The notes below the pieces were generated by a model, which was not told where the DNA came from, made no database searches, and saw nothing but the letters and a program-made list of their open reading frames with translations. The position numbers and the translations under genes are program-made. This document shows positions 44,813-53,633 of a stretch of 64,000 nt of DNA, piece after piece (within the stretch, counting starts at the first letter, position 1; each line of letters opens with the position of its first letter). Source of the stretch: UBA4782 sp034430215 (GTDB lineage Bacteria > Chloroflexota > Anaerolineae > Anaerolineales > Anaerolineaceae); NCBI GenBank assembly GCA_034430215.1, contig DAOUFE010000006.1, forward strand, positions 109,881 through 173,880, in the 5' to 3' direction.

Positions 44813-46809
44813 ATGAAAAAACTCCATCGTTAACAATTGCACTTGCAGGGCAACCCAATGTAGGAAAATCAACCATATACAATCTCCTTACTGGACAATC
44901 GCAGTATGTGAGCAACTGGCCTGGAAAAACTTCAGAATGCCAGGAATGCTTTTTTGATTTTCATGGAGAAACGATCCGCCTGGTGGATTTGCCCGGCACA
45001 TACGGCTTGTCTGCGAATTCATTGGAAGAACAGATTGCACGTGATTACATTATTAATGAGCAACCTGATGTGCTGCTTGTCGTTCTCGATGCAGTTAACC
45101 TTGAACGAAATTTGTATCTGGTGGCAGAACTTCTTAACCTGCCTGTTCCCCTTGTCCTCGGGATCAACCGCACTGATCTGGCTGACTCGCAGGATATCCA
45201 TATTGAACCAGACGTTCTTCAAACTGCCATCAAGGTGCCAGTGATTCCTCTTGTCGCTCAACAAGGCGAAGGTATCCGGGAAGCGATTGAAGCAGCAGTT
45301 CATCTCGCACGACATCCAGAAGAATGGCAACCTGACCGTCCAATGATCCGAGAAGATCACCAAAAAGTACTTGATGAGCTTGAACAAATAATTCAAAACC
45401 GGGTGTCTGTTCCATACCAACCTGATTGGGTAGCCATAAAGCTTTTAGAAGGGGATCAAAAAATTACAGAAATGGTGAAAGAGAGTCTTGGTGCAGATTG
45501 GGAGAAAGTTCATGCACTGCTTCTTCAACATGATGATGCTTTCCTGGCAGTAGTAGGAGAGCGATACGATTGGATCAGAAGGATGGTACATGCTGCAATC
45601 ATTCGACCAAGATCGGGTAAAGTCACTGTAACTGACAAACTAGACCATGTTGCAACCCATTCAGTTTGGGGAGTGTTAGTTTTGATCGCAGTTATGACTG
45701 GATTATTTGGATTGACTTTTTCAATTGGAATCCCTGTACAGACCTGGCTTGAGAAAAATGTGATTCAGGCTGCCGCGGCATGGATATTCGCAACGTTTAC
45801 CTACCTTCCACCGTGGATCGTGAGCCTAATTGCAAATGGACTTATCAGTGGTGTAGGAACTGTCCTTACCCTGTTGCCGATTCTGATTCTTTTCTTTATC
45901 GGTATGGGTATATTGGAGGATTCAGGATATATGGCTCGAGCAGCTTTTGTCATGGATCAAGCAATGCATCCTTTTGGGTTGCATGGCAAAAGCTTTTTAC
46001 CACTCTCCTTTAGTATCGGCTGTAATGTGCCTGCTGTGATGGAAAGCCGTATCATTGAAGAACCAAGGTCCCGGTTGATCACAATTCTTTTAACCCCTTT
46101 CGTACCATGCTTTCCAAGGTTATCGGTTGTAGTTATTCTGGCTCCCATCTTTTTTGGTAAAAATGCTTTCTTATACAGCCTGCTCATTTTCAGCATCCCG
46201 ATAATTTTCCTCGTAATTTATGGAAAGGTCTTCCATGAGTTACTTCAGGGTGGAAAACACAACGCTTTCATTATGGAATTACCTCTTTACCAGGTACCTC
46301 AATTTAAGGCGATTCTAAAAAGTGTAGGGGTTCGTATTGTCGATTTCTTAAAGGGTGCGGGTACTATCATCCTGGTTGTTTCTGCGGGATTGTGGGCATT
46401 ATCTTATTTTCCAGGTGGAAATATTGAGGGAAGCTTCCTTTCTCTATGGGGACAATGGCTGGATCCTGTTAGTAAAGTCATTGGTCTTGATTGGCGAATG
46501 GCAGTGGCGCTTATCACAAGCATGCTGCGAAGTGAAAATACCCTTTCGACGATGTCAGTATTGTATGGTGTGGGTCCACAATTGCCTTTATCAGAAGCTG
46601 CTGCAAGCCAGATTACCCCCGCAGCAGGTCTGGCGTTTTTAGCCATGCAGATTTTGTTTATTCCCTGTATTGCCACCATAGCTGCGATCCGCAATGAAAG
46701 CAAATCCTGGGGCTGGACATTAGGTTATGTAGGCTTGCGATTGATGACTTCTCTTGTAATGGGCATATTGATCTACCAGGGATATCGCCTGTTTCAATGG
46801 GGGGTATAA
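44809..46809 (+). CDS. feoB: FeoB, ferrous iron transporter
   Basis: The 666-residue protein has a cytoplasmic GTPase domain: G1 GQPNVGKST (14-22), G3 DLPGTYG (60-66) and G4 NRTD (120-123). NRTD is a slight variant of the usual NxxD. A helical linker follows to about residue 260, then the polytopic FeoB/Gate transport domains with the core motif GCNVPAVMESR and a later C-F-P-R-L-S-V segment. The C-terminus lacks a cysteine-rich tail. FeoB moves ferrous iron across the cytoplasmic membrane under low-oxygen conditions. The length is within the family range. It overlaps feoA by four bases and is followed one base later by the feoC-like gene. Confidence 0.95.
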   Translation: MNEKTPSLTIALAGQPNVGKSTIYNLLTGQSQYVSNWPGKTSECQECFFDFHGETIRLVDLPGTYGLSANSLEEQIARDYIINEQPDVLLVVLDAVNLERNLYLVAELLNLPVPLVLGINRTDLADSQDIHIEPDVLQTAIKVPVIPLVAQQGEGIREAIEAAVHLARHPEEWQPDRPMIREDHQKVLDELEQIIQNRVSVPYQPDWVAIKLLEGDQKITEMVKESLGADWEKVHALLLQHDDAFLAVVGERYDWIRRMVHAAIIRPRSGKVTVTDKLDHVATHSVWGVLVLIAVMTGLFGLTFSIGIPVQTWLEKNVIQAAAAWIFATFTYLPPWIVSLIANGLISGVGTVLTLLPILILFFIGMGILEDSGYMARAAFVMDQAMHPFGLHGKSFLPLSFSIGCNVPAVMESRIIEEPRSRLITILLTPFVPCFPRLSVVVILAPIFFGKNAFLYSLLIFSIPIIFLVIYGKVFHELLQGGKHNAFIMELPLYQVPQFKAILKSVGVRIVDFLKGAGTIILVVSAGLWALSYFPGGNIEGSFLSLWGQWLDPVSKVIGLDWRMAVALITSMLRSENTLSTMSVLYGVGPQLPLSEAAASQITPAAGLAFLAMQILFIPCIATIAAIRNESKSWGWTLGYVGLRLMTSLVMGILIYQGYRLFQWGV

Positions 46810-46810
46810 A

Positions 46811-47041
46811 ATGATCGAAAAATTGTTGAAGTGTATCGCCCGGGGAGGAAGCTTTTCTACCCAATCGCTTGCTGCTGAATTGGATGTCAGCATTGAAGTG
46901 ATAGAATTCATGCTGGCTGACCTTGTTCGCGCTGGACGACTTAAGCTTGTGGAACACTGCACTGATAAAGAATGTAAAGGTTGCCAAATGGCTTCTTCAT
47001 GTAAACCTCAGGTAAAAATATGGACGCTGGTTGAACGATGA
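46811..47041 (+). CDS. feoC: FeoC-like winged-helix protein with cysteine cluster
   Basis: This 76-residue protein starts one base after the feoB stop. It has an N-terminal winged helix (S-T-Q-S-L-A-A-E-L-D-V-S-I-E-V-I-E-F-M-L-A-D-L) and a wing with CTDKECKGCQMASSC, four cysteines spaced as in FeoC-type proteins. FeoC binds an iron-sulphur cluster or metal there, and in enteric bacteria it protects or tunes FeoB. Position, size and motif all agree. The exact role in this lineage is unproven. Confidence 0.8.
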   Translation: MIEKLLKCIARGGSFSTQSLAAELDVSIEVIEFMLADLVRAGRLKLVEHCTDKECKGCQMASSCKPQVKIWTLVER

Positions 47042-47108
47042 AGAACAAAAATTATATAGTAAATTCGAAAAATTTGAACTTAAAAATACCAGCATTCTTG
47101 TTAAAAGA

Positions 47109-47157
47109 AAGAGCGCCCAAACTCAGCTATGATTGCCTGATTGAATGGGGCGCTCTT
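47109..47157. terminator. Terminator between the feo operon and the acylase gene
   Basis: A 10-base perfect stem AAGAGCGCCC / GGGCGCTCTT with a 29-base loop lies between the convergent genes. On the minus strand the stem is followed by a T-rich run (TTTCTTTT); on the plus strand by GATTTATT. It most likely ends the acylase transcript and may also serve the feo operon. Confidence 0.65.
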
Positions 47158-47185
47158 GATTTATTCCAACTTAAATTTATTAGAC

Positions 47186-49540
47186 TCAGGATTGAAGTAT
47201 TAATTTGCCTTCCAAATTCGATTCAATATCCTTACGGTCGTACAGCATGGGGTAGTATTCTCCCTTGAAGTAAGCGGGGATCATGTCATCGTAGTGCTTA
47301 CTGGCAATGTGACCCGATTCACCCTGAGGCAGGACATATTTTGAGTTTTTCAAGTTCCCCATATCAAAGATATGACGCATAGAAGGAGCCCAAAGCTGGT
47401 TGTCATAAGGTGAATCAGGCATCCAGGCAGCCTGCCAGGGTGTATCCGTATCACCACCAACGGGGAAAGGTCCACGGTTGAAGGTAGGAGCCAGGAGCTT
47501 TTGTGAACCCATTGCGTGAGCCATAGTCGAACGATGGATTTTTCCCCACTGCCATTTTTGAGGATCATTACCCAAGTGTTCACGAAGCCAGGAAACCGCA
47601 TCTTTGATGCTCTTGATCAAGATAGCTTCCTTTCCACCTGCTTTTTCTACCCACCATGAATTGGGATTATCCAACATTTTAAGTAGCGAGGGGGTGTCGT
47701 ATCCATACCATTCGTGGTCACCCAGGAGAACTGGATTCCAGGATTTCCCCAGCAATTCATCAGTAAAATCTTTACCCACAACGGGTTCCAATAGATTGCG
47801 AACCAGGGTCAGGCGAATAACTTCGTAGAATGTTCCGCCAATGCTTTCGGTATCAAGAATGGTATTCCACTGGCGCAGGTAACCAAGAGCTAATTTCACA
47901 TCCGGATCGTTTTCAGGCAATCCCTTCAGCTTTTCAACAAAAATTGCACCGGGGATGCAAGTCAAGTCTTGCTGCATGGCTGCCATATTGGTGATACTCA
48001 ATTTATCATTTACTGCGAGCATATCAGTTAAGCGGCGCGCGCGGTAACCTGTCATCCATGCACTTCCCAGATAATAAGGGTAGTCATCTGAGATGATCTT
48101 GTTATTGGTGTTAACCAGGAATCCTTTTTCAGGATTCAAGGCGTGGGGCATTTCTTCAAAGGGTATAAATCCCACCCAATCATATTCTCCCGTCCAACCG
48201 GGAACGGGGATCATGCCATTCCCTTTACCACGGATCGGAGTCAAACCAGTTGCCCAGTACCCGATATTTCCATCCACATCTGCGTAACCCATGCTGAGTT
48301 GTATCGTTTCAATCTTACGCACGGCATCCACAAAGTCATCCCATTTTTTAGCTCGATGTAACTTCATGAATGCAGACAGAGAAGCTGAAGGACGCAGACC
48401 CATAGAACAAACAGCCAGGCTGGTATCTTTTACACCTACAACATCGCTGATCACTGGGCCGTGGCAGGTCATACGAACTTTTTCTACAAACGGTTCTTTT
48501 TCGCCCTTGATCTGGATCTTCTCTTCGATGATCTCGGTTTTTCGCCATTCATCTTTATAAAGATAAAGGGTTGGATTCTCAGGATCAAACTTCTCAACGA
48601 AGAGGTCTTCGCAATCAGTGTACGCCAGGGTGCAGCCCCAGGCGATATGCCCATTATGACCGGCAAGGATCATTGGAATACCAACGACGGTCAACCCAAT
48701 GGCATTGAATTCATCCGACGCAATTTGCATTTCAAACCAGAGACCAGGCAGACTTAGCTGCATGTGCATGTCGTTGCAGAAATAGGGTGAGCCCGTATCT
48801 GTTTTCCAACCAGCTACTCCCCAGACATTGCTCCCCAACCCTTTTTGCAGGTAAGGACCTTTTTCTTTACGATATATCCGTTCGGGACCAAAGCGGTTGA
48901 ATTCGATGCCTTTTGGCAGGGTGGTTGGGTTGTCTTTTGGGTAAATCATTTCCCATTCAGCGGCATGTTCTTCACCTACTTTTTCGATAAACCGGGCACG
49001 TGTGATTTCACCTAACCAGGCATGACCTAGCTGCCATTGCATGTAAGAAGTAAACGCCATCAGATCTTCAATTACCCAGAGTTCGGGTTTGAAACCAAGG
49101 AGGGAGAATTCAACAGGAGGTTTAAAGCCTGGTTGAGATAGACATGCGTTGATGCCATCCAGATATGCCTGATAAACGCCTTTTGCTTCGTCGTCCAGGC
49201 ATTCATTCCAGATACGCATCCCGATTCTCTGGAATCCAAAGGTTCTTGTTGCACGGTCGGTGTCCAGAGCCATCTTCCCTAATACTTCGCTCATACGTCC
49301 GCGAGAAATGCGGCGATGAAGTTCCATTTGCCAGATTCGTTCCTGGGCATGGACAAATCCCTGGGCGAAAAACATGTCATGATTATTCTTGGCAAAAATA
49401 TGGGGAACACCCAATTGATCTCGAATGATTTCCACTGGGGCTTTCAAACCAGAAACTTGAATGGTCCCATCGATTATTGGCAAAGCCTTTCGACTCATCG
49501 ATGTTAGTACGGTGCGCGCAGCAGATTCGACCAGACCCAT
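47186..49540 (-). CDS. Penicillin-acylase family Ntn-hydrolase
   Basis: The 784-residue precursor follows an excellent AGGAGG site. The alpha-chain region has V-E-I-I-R-D-x-x-G-V-P-H-I-F-A and F-V-H-A-Q-E-R-I-W-Q-M-E. The processing site is G-L-G-S-N-V-W-G-V, making Ser237 the predicted N-terminal nucleophile of the beta chain. It is followed by the family segment N-D-M-H-M-Q-L-S-L-P-G-L-W-F-E-M and a later P-V-G-G-D. Family members hydrolyse amide bonds of penicillins, acyl-homoserine lactones or other N-acyl compounds. The substrate cannot be read from sequence. No export signal is obvious, unlike many homologues. It appears to be a single-gene unit. Confidence 0.9.
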   Translation of the reverse strand: MGLVESAARTVLTSMSRKALPIIDGTIQVSGLKAPVEIIRDQLGVPHIFAKNNHDMFFAQGFVHAQERIWQMELHRRISRGRMSEVLGKMALDTDRATRTFGFQRIGMRIWNECLDDEAKGVYQAYLDGINACLSQPGFKPPVEFSLLGFKPELWVIEDLMAFTSYMQWQLGHAWLGEITRARFIEKVGEEHAAEWEMIYPKDNPTTLPKGIEFNRFGPERIYRKEKGPYLQKGLGSNVWGVAGWKTDTGSPYFCNDMHMQLSLPGLWFEMQIASDEFNAIGLTVVGIPMILAGHNGHIAWGCTLAYTDCEDLFVEKFDPENPTLYLYKDEWRKTEIIEEKIQIKGEKEPFVEKVRMTCHGPVISDVVGVKDTSLAVCSMGLRPSASLSAFMKLHRAKKWDDFVDAVRKIETIQLSMGYADVDGNIGYWATGLTPIRGKGNGMIPVPGWTGEYDWVGFIPFEEMPHALNPEKGFLVNTNNKIISDDYPYYLGSAWMTGYRARRLTDMLAVNDKLSITNMAAMQQDLTCIPGAIFVEKLKGLPENDPDVKLALGYLRQWNTILDTESIGGTFYEVIRLTLVRNLLEPVVGKDFTDELLGKSWNPVLLGDHEWYGYDTPSLLKMLDNPNSWWVEKAGGKEAILIKSIKDAVSWLREHLGNDPQKWQWGKIHRSTMAHAMGSQKLLAPTFNRGPFPVGGDTDTPWQAAWMPDSPYDNQLWAPSMRHIFDMGNLKNSKYVLPQGESGHIASKHYDDMIPAYFKGEYYPMLYDRKDIESNLEGKLILQS

Positions 49541-49854
49541 TTCTTCCTCCTACGAACTTTGATGTGATTAAAGAAGATAATACTTTTTTTAATTCTTGGA
49601 ATCTGATTGTCCATTCATAAAAGCGTAAAATTATCAGTATTCCAATATTTCATGTGGAATCTATTCGCCAAACCATTCGCCCCTAAGGATGATGGTTGTA
49701 ACGAAATTAAATAATTTTAGCTCAGGTTCCCCCATTTTGCATTATTCAGCGTGAACCTATTCCGCAGAATAAGTCACGCTGAATTAGAAAGATAAGGCGA
49801 AACTCTTGATAATGATTTTGACTCAGAGCCTGCCTCGAATGGTATCAAAGATGG
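49541..49854. other. Gene-free gap (314 bases)
   Basis: Upstream region of the acylase gene and downstream region of the small membrane-protein gene, both on the minus strand. Apart from the hairpin at 49,744-49,784 I see no gene or convincing promoter. Confidence 0.6.
49744..49784. repeat. Compound hairpin, perfect 11-base outer stem
   Basis: ATTCAGCGTGA (49,744-49,754) pairs fully with TCACGCTGAAT (49,774-49,784). Inside, TATTC / GAATA forms a second five-base stem with a CGCA tetraloop. No T-tract follows on either strand. It may end the upstream small-gene transcript in a factor-dependent way, or be a dispersed intergenic repeat or a structured RNA. Confidence 0.7.
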
Positions 49855-50079
49855 TTATTGCATGTTTAGGAATTTCAGCATTTCGAAAACAAGCATTGCA
49901 GGCCACACAATAGATTTAAGAATTCCCAAAACGCCTATCCAGAATGAGGTCGCATGGCCCAGGTAAAAAACCAAGGCGCCAATGAAGCCCAGGCCGTAAA
50001 CTGCATCTGATGCGCCGTTGCGGTAAACCTTTCTTGATCTCTTTTCTTCACATATATTTGAAGATGTTTCAGAAGTCAT
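49855..50079 (-). CDS. Small two-helix membrane protein, conserved unknown
   Basis: The 74-residue protein has a polar N-terminus (about 22 residues) and two hydrophobic stretches: AVYGLGFIGALVFYLGHA and, after a short turn, FWIGVLGILKSIVWPAMLVFEML. An ideal AAAGGAG ribosome site lies just before the ATG, so this is a real gene despite its size. From memory, similar short proteins with the V-Y-G-L-G-x-I-G-A and V-W-P-A-x-L-V motifs are widespread and uncharacterised. It is downstream of the 178-residue gene on the same strand, separated by 31 bases, so the two probably share a transcript. Confidence 0.78.
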   Translation of the reverse strand: MTSETSSNICEEKRSRKVYRNGASDAVYGLGFIGALVFYLGHATSFWIGVLGILKSIVWPAMLVFEMLKFLNMQ

Positions 50080-50110
50080 TTTTTCTCCTTTTTTCTTTTC
50101 AATTTCTGGC

Positions 50111-50647
50111 TCATGATATATAGGAACTTGCAGCAGCTGAAGCTGCAGCCGAATCTCTGTGAAGCATCAAAATTAAATACCAACCAAAAAGAACCAGAAT
50201 GGGTAATTCAGGTAGTCGAGCTGCTTCTGGCAAGATCTCTACTTCTGCTGATTGTTTAAAGAAACCACCGATATGAAAACGGATCAAAGGCTGCTCATCT
50301 TCTGTTTCCCACTCAAGTTGAGTCATCCAGAAATTAGTTGTCGCCTTGAATCGTCGTCCATCGGTAAATTCCAAAGTGCCACCCTGGCTCCAGGTGTTAT
50401 TGGTGAAAATTGCTATATCTTCATCCACGCCATTTACGCGAATACTGGCTTGCTTTTGCCAAAAACCGATGCGTTTGAATGTCCAACTACCATCACCGCT
50501 TTCAGCGAATGCCAATGTACCCCATGCACTGCGGAATTGTAAAGTTGCTACCAAAGTATCAACCGTTAGAAGTTCATATTCCATTCGTAAACTGGGTTGT
50601 ACCCACTTGAGTGGATGGCTTGTCAATTGAGAAATCTTTAAGAGCAT
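50111..50647 (-). CDS. Conserved protein, probably Tubby/LURP-one-like fold, with C-terminal helix
   Basis: I chose the ATG at 50,647 (178 residues) because a GGAGGA site lies directly upstream. A longer frame to 50,734 has no ribosome site. The body is all-beta: YELLTVDTLVATLQFRSAWG, S-W-T-F-K-R-x-G-F-W, I-A-I-F-T-N-N-T-W, G-G-T-L-E-F-T-D-G-R and N-F-W-M-T. The repeated short strand-turn pattern with paired aromatic residues resembles Tubby C-terminal-like (LOR) barrels. The end is a hydrophobic segment (LPELPILVLFGWYLILMLH) followed by a small-residue tail. Function is unknown. Confidence 0.75.
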   Translation of the reverse strand: MLLKISQLTSHPLKWVQPSLRMEYELLTVDTLVATLQFRSAWGTLAFAESGDGSWTFKRIGFWQKQASIRVNGVDEDIAIFTNNTWSQGGTLEFTDGRRFKATTNFWMTQLEWETEDEQPLIRFHIGGFFKQSAEVEILPEAARLPELPILVLFGWYLILMLHRDSAAASAAASSYIS

Positions 50648-50816
50648 TCTTCCTCCAAATTCTGACTGGCAAACAACACTTTCATAATTCTTATCATATA
50701 GATATACGGAAAGAAAGGCAATGCGTTGCAACAATCAATACTTATGACCAATCATCTACCATACATTTTATGTTGGTGGTATCCGAAAGTTTATCCATTC
50801 AACATCAAGACACCTA

Positions 50817-50845
50817 TTGATTTTTAATCCGATGCGAAGTACTAT
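50817..50845 (+). promoter_or_regulatory. Candidate promoter of the EF-hand paralogue operon
   Basis: TTGATT (50,817-50,822), a 17-base spacer and TACTAT (50,840-50,845). Each hexamer matches consensus at four of six. Transcription from here would give a leader of ~120 bases containing two hairpins. Confidence 0.4.
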
Positions 50846-50865
50846 CTAGTTGTCTAAACAAGTGT

Positions 50866-50894
50866 AAGCGATGAGCCTGACGCTTGGGTTTTTT
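50866..50894 (+). terminator. Terminator-like hairpin in the leader
   Basis: AAGCG / CGCTT (50,866-50,870 with 50,881-50,885) is followed by GGG and six T. No plus-strand gene ends here, so it is either an attenuator for the downstream gene or the end of a short RNA. The stem is short. Confidence 0.35.
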
Positions 50895-50927
50895 GTAACA
50901 TTGCCGAACACGATGTTTGTCATGACC

Positions 50928-50953
50928 AACCCACCCACATTTTGGGGTGGGTT
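50928..50953 (+). promoter_or_regulatory. Second leader hairpin just upstream of the ribosome site
   Basis: AACCCACCC / GGGTGGGTT is a perfect nine-base, GC-rich stem with an eight-base loop. It ends eight bases before the AAAGGAG ribosome site of the next gene. It could control translation or stabilise the transcript end. Confidence 0.55.
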
Positions 50954-50974
50954 ACCTTTTGAAAGGAGATTTCT

Positions 50975-52198
50975 ATGAGTACGATTGATCTGCCTTATAC
51001 ATTAGAGATGACATTACCATTCCGGGCAATTGTCTACCCTTCAACCCGTGATGGGCAGGGAGATGCAATCCGGGGACGTGGTAGCTGGAAAATTCGCCTT
51101 GAACCGACTGAAAAAGAGGGATTTGCGCATCTTCATTTCCTTGGCTTATGGGCACAGTTAGATCCAGGGTCAGTGCTTCATTTTGACATGGATGGGGATG
51201 GTTTTCTGGAAACGCTTGATATTAGTGAATTCAGATTGTCACCAGATGACCTGGAAATGCGAAAAAGCGGGGGTGAAATCGATCTGAACACTGGCGAAGT
51301 GACCATGCATCTCATCATGCACCTCGATTTGAGCTTCATCCCGCAATTCGAACGTCGCGGAAAGATGTCTCCTCTGGTGTTCGATATTACCGAGCATGGC
51401 CGGTTTGATCTCGTAAATGGTAAGTTCTTCTCCCATTCAACTCCGTTTGTTGTTCTTGAAGGACCACTCGCTGGATTGATAGTACTGAACTGTGTCGATG
51501 ATGATCCGCCATGTTATTCTACGATCACAATGGGGATCAGTGTTTTAAGTGGCAATCCTTCTGCATATGATATTCCTGTGGGTAAAGCTCCCAAAGAAGT
51601 ATGGATCTGTCCTGGAACACCCATTATGCTATTATGGGAATCGACAAATAAAGGTACCTGGTCAGTAGATATCAACCCATTCCCTGGTTCAGTTTCGATT
51701 AAGGGAAAGCAAAAGATACCTGATCTGACCTCCAATAACCCCAAATTGCAGAAGGCTCTTACGCAATCGACCAGCTTTGTGGGAACAGTTGTAGGAGGTG
51801 ACTGCCGTTCGGATAAGGATGATGTAACTGTCAATATCATCGCGGGCGGCGAGCAGTTCTCTCAAACAGCAGTTTATCATGATGGGCGTTATTGGACAGC
51901 CTACCTGCCTGACTTTACCTATGATCGCAATATTCTTGTCTCACGTATCATGATTGCCCTTGGTCAGGCAGACAGCATCACGCACCCATCGTGGAGGGTG
52001 GATCATCTCTATGCAAACCAACCACCCGTTGGTACCACCCTGCCAGCTTTGAACACCTGGACGAGTGTAGCTAAAAAGCATGCCCTACCGGGGGAATATC
52101 GTTTTACGCCATTGCCCTATGGTACCCAACTGCCAGGAGGTGAAGAAAGGAAAAAAGTCTACTTCATATTAGAGGTGACCAAATGCACTGCTCAATAG
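50975..52198 (+). CDS. Unknown protein with EF-hand-like loop, first of two tandem paralogues
   Basis: The 407-residue protein has a strong AAAGGAG ribosome site and no signal peptide or membrane segment. The N-terminal half is beta-rich (P-F-R-A-I-V-Y-P, then G-R-G-S-W) and contains DMDGDGFLETLD, an exact EF-hand/dockerin-type loop spacing (D1, D3, D5, G6, E9, D12). It is followed by SGGEIDLNTGE. The C-terminal half opens with V-L-S-G-N-P-S-A-Y-D-I-P and E-V-W-I-C-P-G-T-P-I-M-L-L-W-E-S, reminiscent of an Ig-like strand pair with C-P-G. It then carries SQTAVYHDGRYW, TYDRNI, ADSIT and WRVDH. I do not recognise a named family. The next gene is a full-length paralogue that overlaps it by 16 bases. 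Confidence 0.85.
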   Translation: MSTIDLPYTLEMTLPFRAIVYPSTRDGQGDAIRGRGSWKIRLEPTEKEGFAHLHFLGLWAQLDPGSVLHFDMDGDGFLETLDISEFRLSPDDLEMRKSGGEIDLNTGEVTMHLIMHLDLSFIPQFERRGKMSPLVFDITEHGRFDLVNGKFFSHSTPFVVLEGPLAGLIVLNCVDDDPPCYSTITMGISVLSGNPSAYDIPVGKAPKEVWICPGTPIMLLWESTNKGTWSVDINPFPGSVSIKGKQKIPDLTSNNPKLQKALTQSTSFVGTVVGGDCRSDKDDVTVNIIAGGEQFSQTAVYHDGRYWTAYLPDFTYDRNILVSRIMIALGQADSITHPSWRVDHLYANQPPVGTTLPALNTWTSVAKKHALPGEYRFTPLPYGTQLPGGEERKKVYFILEVTKCTAQ

Positions 52199-53409
52199 AA
52201 TCCAGGTATACATTAACCATCCCGTTTCGAGCTGCTGTTTATCCCACGCCCAGATCAGGGGCAGGAAATCTGGTCAGTGGAAGAGGAATGTGGACATTAA
52301 ACTTCACTCCTACAGCAGAAGCCAACCATCTGAAGATCACTTTTAACCAACTGTGGTTCCGATTTGACCCTTCCAGCCGGCTTGAATTTGACATTGATGG
52401 CGATGGAGACCTTGAGTTCATTGATCTGGGTAACTTTACAGTGACTTCTGATGAATTCAATATGGAAAACAGCGGTGGCGAAGTGAATATGGATACGGGT
52501 GAGGCGCATTTACATCTCGATTTCACAATCACACCCTCCTCTTTATCACAGCTTGCTAACCTGAAAAACCTTGATCCTATCCGGTTCACACTTGACGAAA
52601 ATGGGCATATCGATCAGGAGTGCGGCATTTTTGAAACCCATTCACAACTCTGGACAGTACCTGAAGGAACCTTTGCTGGAATGACCATCATCAATTGCAT
52701 GCATCTCTTAATCCCCTACGAAACACAGCCCTGTGCGACCGTGGTGATTGGTGTGAACGTCTTAAGTGGAAGTCCGAGTGCGTATGATATTCCCGCAGGG
52801 CAGGCACCAAAAGAGGTCTGGATCTGTCCGAGAACTCTGATCAACCTGCTCTGGGATTCCACGAATAAAGGTACCTGGACAGTTAGAATTTCGCCCATTT
52901 TGGGTGATCAAAATCCCAAGGGGCATCAGTTCATCCCGGATACAAAATCTGCCATTCCGGAGATACAAAAATCTATCACACAATCGAAAACCTTTGTAGC
53001 TCGAACGGTGGGAGGAGATTATTACCCGGCAGAAGATTCCGTTACCATCAATGTTGTCAATAACGGAGATGAAATCAGCCAGACAGCGATGTATGATGCC
53101 GAACTCCATTATTGGAAAGCATTTTTACCCGATCACACTTATGACCGAAATATCCGGGTATCAGAAGTGATCATTGATTCGGGTATGGCAGACAGCATCA
53201 CCTGGCCAGGTTGGAGGGTCGATCATACTTATGGAGCAGAAAAGCCAGTCAATACACAGGTACAGGCTCTTAATCAATGGGTCAATGTCAACCCTGTTCA
53301 TAGCCTGGCAGGTGAGTATACGTTTCGCCCTCAGCCATCTGGTTCAACGCTGCCTGCAGGTGAACAACAACGTGTGGTCTACTTTCGCTTGAGACTAGGT
53401 TGTAAATAA
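52183..53409 (+). CDS. Unknown protein with EF-hand-like loop, second tandem paralogue
   Basis: This 408-residue protein aligns end to end with the preceding gene product: DIDGDGDLEFID loop, SGGEVNMDTGE, VLSGSPSAYDIP, APKEVWICP, STNKGTW, SQTAMYD, TYDRNI, ADSIT, WRVDH and a final GEY-x-F-x-P-x-P-x-G. Its own GAGGTGA ribosome site lies inside the end of the first gene, and the frames overlap by 16 bases, so the pair is translationally coupled. The two copies are clearly diverged (on inspection only about half the positions in the C-terminal half agree), so the duplication is old and both copies are kept. No export signal. Function unknown; calcium binding is inferred from the loop. Confidence 0.85.
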   Translation: MHCSIESRYTLTIPFRAAVYPTPRSGAGNLVSGRGMWTLNFTPTAEANHLKITFNQLWFRFDPSSRLEFDIDGDGDLEFIDLGNFTVTSDEFNMENSGGEVNMDTGEAHLHLDFTITPSSLSQLANLKNLDPIRFTLDENGHIDQECGIFETHSQLWTVPEGTFAGMTIINCMHLLIPYETQPCATVVIGVNVLSGSPSAYDIPAGQAPKEVWICPRTLINLLWDSTNKGTWTVRISPILGDQNPKGHQFIPDTKSAIPEIQKSITQSKTFVARTVGGDYYPAEDSVTINVVNNGDEISQTAMYDAELHYWKAFLPDHTYDRNIRVSEVIIDSGMADSITWPGWRVDHTYGAEKPVNTQVQALNQWVNVNPVHSLAGEYTFRPQPSGSTLPAGEQQRVVYFRLRLGCK

Positions 53410-53421
53410 GCAGGATGCACC

Positions 53422-53459
53422 AGCCCTCCAAAGTTATCAGAATTTTGGAGGGCTTTTTT
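53422..53459 (+). terminator. Strong intrinsic terminator of the paralogue operon
   Basis: An 11-base perfect stem (AGCCCTCCAAA / TTTGGAGGGCT) with an 11-base loop is followed by a T-run. It begins 12 bases after the second paralogue stop and separates that operon from the BtrH_N gene. Confidence 0.93.
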
Positions 53460-53633
53460 GGGAAAACAAACAAAAATTGATCGGAAATCTAAAAAAACTT
53501 CGGGATAAGAAGAATAAATTAATCCCTTTAAAAAATTTTCTATTGATTCGCAAATTTCTTCAAGAGGTTACAATAAGCCTATGGATAGAATCGTTGACCG
53601 AAGCATTTCCTACAAGGAATTGGAGGTGACAGG

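Noticed and set aside
47038..47268. 76-residue plus-strand frame after feoC
   Set aside because: It runs through the terminator hairpin and into the antisense end of the acylase gene and has no recognisable domain.
53543..53574. Promoter TTGATT...TACAAT before the BtrH_N gene
   Set aside because: The 20-base spacing is too long for a confident sigma-70 type promoter.
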